Source of the DNA: Paenibacillus xylanexedens
GTDB taxonomy: Bacteria > Bacillota > Bacilli > Paenibacillales > Paenibacillaceae
Assembly: GCF_007676705.1 (NCBI RefSeq)
Contig: NZ_VEBF01000002.1
Coordinates: forward strand, 1,116,001-1,180,000
Direction of reading: 5' to 3'
Length of the DNA: 64,000 nucleotides
This document shows, piece after piece, positions 61,366-64,000 of this stretch. The notes below the pieces were generated by a model, which did not search any database, had not been told where the DNA came from, and worked only from the letters and a program-made list of their open reading frames with translations. The position numbers and the translations under genes were made by a program. Each line of letters opens with the position of its first letter. Within the stretch, counting starts at the first letter, position 1.

Positions 61366-64000
61366 TTACGCTTCGATGTAAATACCGATCGATTTGCCTC
61401 CGGCTTCAACACGTTCCATGCCCTCATTCGTGCCAAATGTCACTTCGGTTACGAGAACATTTTCACGCAAGACGTCATCAAACGCCTGAATAGCTTCCTG
61501 AAGGGATGCATCCACATCCAGTGTCAAACGTACTCTTTTCTCAATCGGCAGGTCCAGTCGTTTCCGCGTATCTTGCACGGCACGAACCACTTCACGGACC
61601 CAGCCCTCCTGTTCCAATGCTGTCGTGATTTCGGTATTGAGCGCAACCGTCAGACCGTAACCAGATGCTGAGGCAAAGCCTGATTTGGCCTGTTTATCAA
61701 CCAACAATTCTTCGCTCGTCACTTGCAGCTCTTCGCCTTCCGGAGAAACGATGTTCAGCACACCTTCCGAAACGACTTTACGTGTCTCATCTGCGGACAT
61801 CCCCTTGAAGAAGTTTTGCAGGAAACCTACGTTTTTGCCATATTTTTTACCTGCGACCTTCAGGTTCAGCTTCAATGTAAAGTCAACGAATTCCGCATCA
61901 TTATGCTCTGTACGAATTCCTTTCACATTGATCTCTTCCTTGATGATCTCTTCATAACTTGCGAGGTCAAAGCCTTTATCCAGGGAAACGATCAATTCGG
62001 ACAGCGGCTGACGTGTCTTGATACCTGTTTCGTTACGAACGTTACGAGCAAGTTCAACCACACGGCGAGCTGTCTCCATATCCTGTTCCAGTCCTGCATC
62101 AATCAGCGCTTCATTCGCTACTGGATAGTCTTCCATGTGCACACTCTCACCTGTTGCAAGGTTCAGGTAGATATCCTCTGCAAGCATCGGTGTGAACGGA
62201 GCTACCAGCTTCGCAGTAGTCACCAGCACCTCAGTCAATGTACGGTAAGCGTCCAATTTATCCTCTGTCAGGCCACTTCCCCAGAACCGGTCACGGGAAC
62301 GACGGATATACCAGTTACTCAACTCATCAACAAACGCTTCAATCGCTTTGGAAGAGTTCAGATAGTCGTTAACCAACAACGCTTTTTCTACAACCAGGAT
62401 CAGGCTGTTCAGTCTCGACAGAATCCAGCGATCCAGCTTGTGAGCGGACAGTTGGAACGGATGCTCCTGTGGATCAAATCCGTCAATGGTCGCGTAAAGC
62501 GTCAGGAATGCATGGGTGTTGACCAGCGTATCCACCATTTTGGATTTTGCTTCGCCTACGATGCCTTTGGAGAAACGTTTGCTGTTCCACGGTGCACTGT
62601 CAGACAGCAATGCCCAACGGAATGCATCTGTACCGTATTCTTCAATCACTTCCCAAGGATCGATAACGTTACCTTTGGATTTGGACATCTTCTGTCCGTT
62701 CTCGTCGAGGACGTGACCTGTAGCCATAACCGCTTTGTAAGGCGCTTTGCCTGTCAAAAGAGTAGACACTGCCAGCAAGCTGTAGAACCAGCCGCGTGTC
62801 TGGTCGATCCCCTCACAGATCATATCTGCAGGATACTGCTGTTCGAATACTTCTTTATTTTCAAATGGATAGTGCTGCTGGGCAAACGGCATAGAACCGC
62901 TGTCGAACCAGACATCAATCACTTCCGGTGTACGTTTCATTTCATATTTGCCACAAGAGCTCATGACTTTAACGTCATCCACGTATGGTTTGTGCAATTC
63001 AAGATTCTCAGGCACGTCGCCCACCGCACGAGCACGCAATTCAGCAATGCTGTGTGGAGCAAATTGCTCGCCAGTCTCCTCACATACCCAGATGTTCAGC
63101 GGTGTTCCCCAATAACGGTCACGGCTGATGTTCCAATCCACCAGATCTTCAAGGAACTTCCCGAAACGACCTTCACGAACATGACCCGGGTACCAGTCCA
63201 CTTCACTGTTGTTGGCAATCAGTTGGTCCTTGATGGCTGTCGTTTGGATAAACCAGCTGTCCATCGCATAGTACAGAAGCGGTGTATCACAACGCCAGCA
63301 GAATGGATAGCTGTGCTCATATTTTTCTTTGCTGAACAAACGTCCCTTCTCGGACAGATATCTCACGATATCAATATCACAATCCTTCACGAAACGTCCG
63401 GCAAAGTCAGTAACCTCTGCGACAAATTTGCCTTCCAGGTCCACCATATTGACAAAGCTGATGCCATTCTCACGGCATACCCGGTAGTCATCTTCACCAT
63501 GGGCAGGAGCCATGTGTACGATACCCGTACCACTTGCATCCGTTACAAACCCTGCGCCCAGAATGATGTTGGCTTTCTCAGCCTGTACGTAGTTGAACGG
63601 AGGATCATACGTTTTGCCAACGAGGTCGGCACCTTTCAGTGCACCAATGATTTCATAATCACCTTTGGTATCTTTCATCACTTTCTCAACCAGATTGGTT
63701 GCCATGATGTACACTTCGTTATCTTGACGAACACGGGAGTAGTCCATATCCGGATTCACGGCAAGTGCGACGTGTGAAGGCAATGTCCAAGGCGTCGTCG
63801 TCCAAGCAAGTACGAATTCTCCACTGTCATTTAGCTTGAATTTGGCTGTAGCGCTCAGGTCTTTGACGTCTTTGTACCCTTGCGCAACTTCATGGGAACT
63901 CAGTGTCGTCTGACAAGATGGACAATACGGGCTCACACGGTGACCACGATACAGCAGTCCTTTCTCGTGGATCGTCGCCAGAATGTTCCATACACTCTCG
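61366..64000 (-). CDS. ileS: Isoleucyl-tRNA synthetase, C-terminal part (gene enters from the right edge)
   Basis: About 878 codons are visible; the frame is open to the window edge (ESVWNILATIHEKGLLYRGH). It contains the editing domain, GQKMSKSKGNVIDPW (KMSKS loop) and the anticodon-binding domain. The last 200 residues end in GGKSIGIYIEA without the C-terminal zinc-binding Cys cluster of B. subtilis-type IleRS, and with the longer domain typical of the eukaryote-like IleRS2 clade. The N-terminus, HIGH motif and any T-box leader lie outside. Confidence 0.93.
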   Translation of the reverse strand, partial: ESVWNILATIHEKGLLYRGHRVSPYCPSCQTTLSSHEVAQGYKDVKDLSATAKFKLNDSGEFVLAWTTTPWTLPSHVALAVNPDMDYSRVRQDNEVYIMATNLVEKVMKDTKGDYEIIGALKGADLVGKTYDPPFNYVQAEKANIILGAGFVTDASGTGIVHMAPAHGEDDYRVCRENGISFVNMVDLEGKFVAEVTDFAGRFVKDCDIDIVRYLSEKGRLFSKEKYEHSYPFCWRCDTPLLYYAMDSWFIQTTAIKDQLIANNSEVDWYPGHVREGRFGKFLEDLVDWNISRDRYWGTPLNIWVCEETGEQFAPHSIAELRARAVGDVPENLELHKPYVDDVKVMSSCGKYEMKRTPEVIDVWFDSGSMPFAQQHYPFENKEVFEQQYPADMICEGIDQTRGWFYSLLAVSTLLTGKAPYKAVMATGHVLDENGQKMSKSKGNVIDPWEVIEEYGTDAFRWALLSDSAPWNSKRFSKGIVGEAKSKMVDTLVNTHAFLTLYATIDGFDPQEHPFQLSAHKLDRWILSRLNSLILVVEKALLVNDYLNSSKAIEAFVDELSNWYIRRSRDRFWGSGLTEDKLDAYRTLTEVLVTTAKLVAPFTPMLAEDIYLNLATGESVHMEDYPVANEALIDAGLEQDMETARRVVELARNVRNETGIKTRQPLSELIVSLDKGFDLASYEEIIKEEINVKGIRTEHNDAEFVDFTLKLNLKVAGKKYGKNVGFLQNFFKGMSADETRKVVSEGVLNIVSPEGEELQVTSEELLVDKQAKSGFASASGYGLTVALNTEITTALEQEGWVREVVRAVQDTRKRLDLPIEKRVRLTLDVDASLQEAIQAFDDVLRENVLVTEVTFGTNEGMERVEAGGKSIGIYIEA

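Noticed and set aside
61723..63777. Very long rightward open frame (684 codons) opposite ileS
   Set aside because: Antisense shadow of a highly conserved gene in a codon-biased frame; the product has no recognisable domain and there is no ribosome binding site.

Overview
The window looks like a Paenibacillus-type Gram-positive genome. Evidence: AGGAGG ribosome binding sites with frequent TTG/GTG starts, a YjcZ-type sporulation peptide, a YteA-type DksA-like protein, a PyrR-attenuated pyr operon and an LL-diaminopimelate aminotransferase. Genus is inferred from gene content, not from a marker gene. About 1-26,180 is the right-hand part of an integrated phage; 26,180-64,000 is host chromosome. 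Almost everything is on the minus strand.

Prophage (1-26,180). A tyrosine integrase (24825-26105) abuts the 3' end of a tRNA-Leu(TAA), the likely attachment site. Next inward lies the lysogeny switch: a Xre repressor and an ImmA/IrrE-type peptidase rightward, a Cro-like Xre protein leftward, with repeated ATAACC/GGTTAT operators between. The early operon then runs leftward: HTH protein, ParB-like protein, ORF6C protein, two tiny genes, a RepO-like initiator carrying three iteron-like repeats (candidate origin), DnaI/DnaC-type loader, zinc-ribbon peptide, phage DnaN clamp, DUF1064 nuclease, small proteins, HNH protein, a large C5 methyltransferase, a frameshifted ASCH gene, YopX and others. 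A small tyrosine recombinase, terS, terL and an ArpU-like regulator follow. Instead of the portal gene coming next, about 6.5 kb of AT-rich cargo intervenes: a Schlafen/AlbA_2-type protein, three tandem secreted MORN-repeat proteins, small peptides, and an AbiC-like membrane protein. A probable portal gene then runs off the left edge, so the structural genes lie outside the window.

Host region A (26.2-43.4 kb): stress protein, NucB-type nuclease, LOV-domain histidine kinase, MFS transporter, YjcZ peptide, nitrilase-family hydrolase, a methyltransferase with TPR-like C-terminus, tRNA-Ile2 and tRNA-fMet, then a five-gene ABC operon (ATPase, lipoprotein adaptor, 973-residue FtsX-type permease with a glycine-rich insert, second ATPase with an AbrB-like tail, solute-binding lipoprotein).

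Host region B (43.5-53.1 kb): pyrR-pyrB-pyrC-carA-carB-pyrF-pyrE with a clear promoter, PyrR box and attenuator. pyrP, pyrK and pyrD are absent. A long palindromic element sits between pyrC and carA.

Host region C (53.3-64 kb): a tight five-gene operon (UbiA-family prenyltransferase, HAD phosphatase, two SMR/EamA-type half-transporters, GT-C-like membrane enzyme). It resembles a polyprenyl-phosphate-pentose donor, flipping and transfer pathway and is the best candidate here for an undescribed host system. It is followed by dapL, rluD, lspA, yteA, a DUF5665-like gene and the 3' part of ileS.
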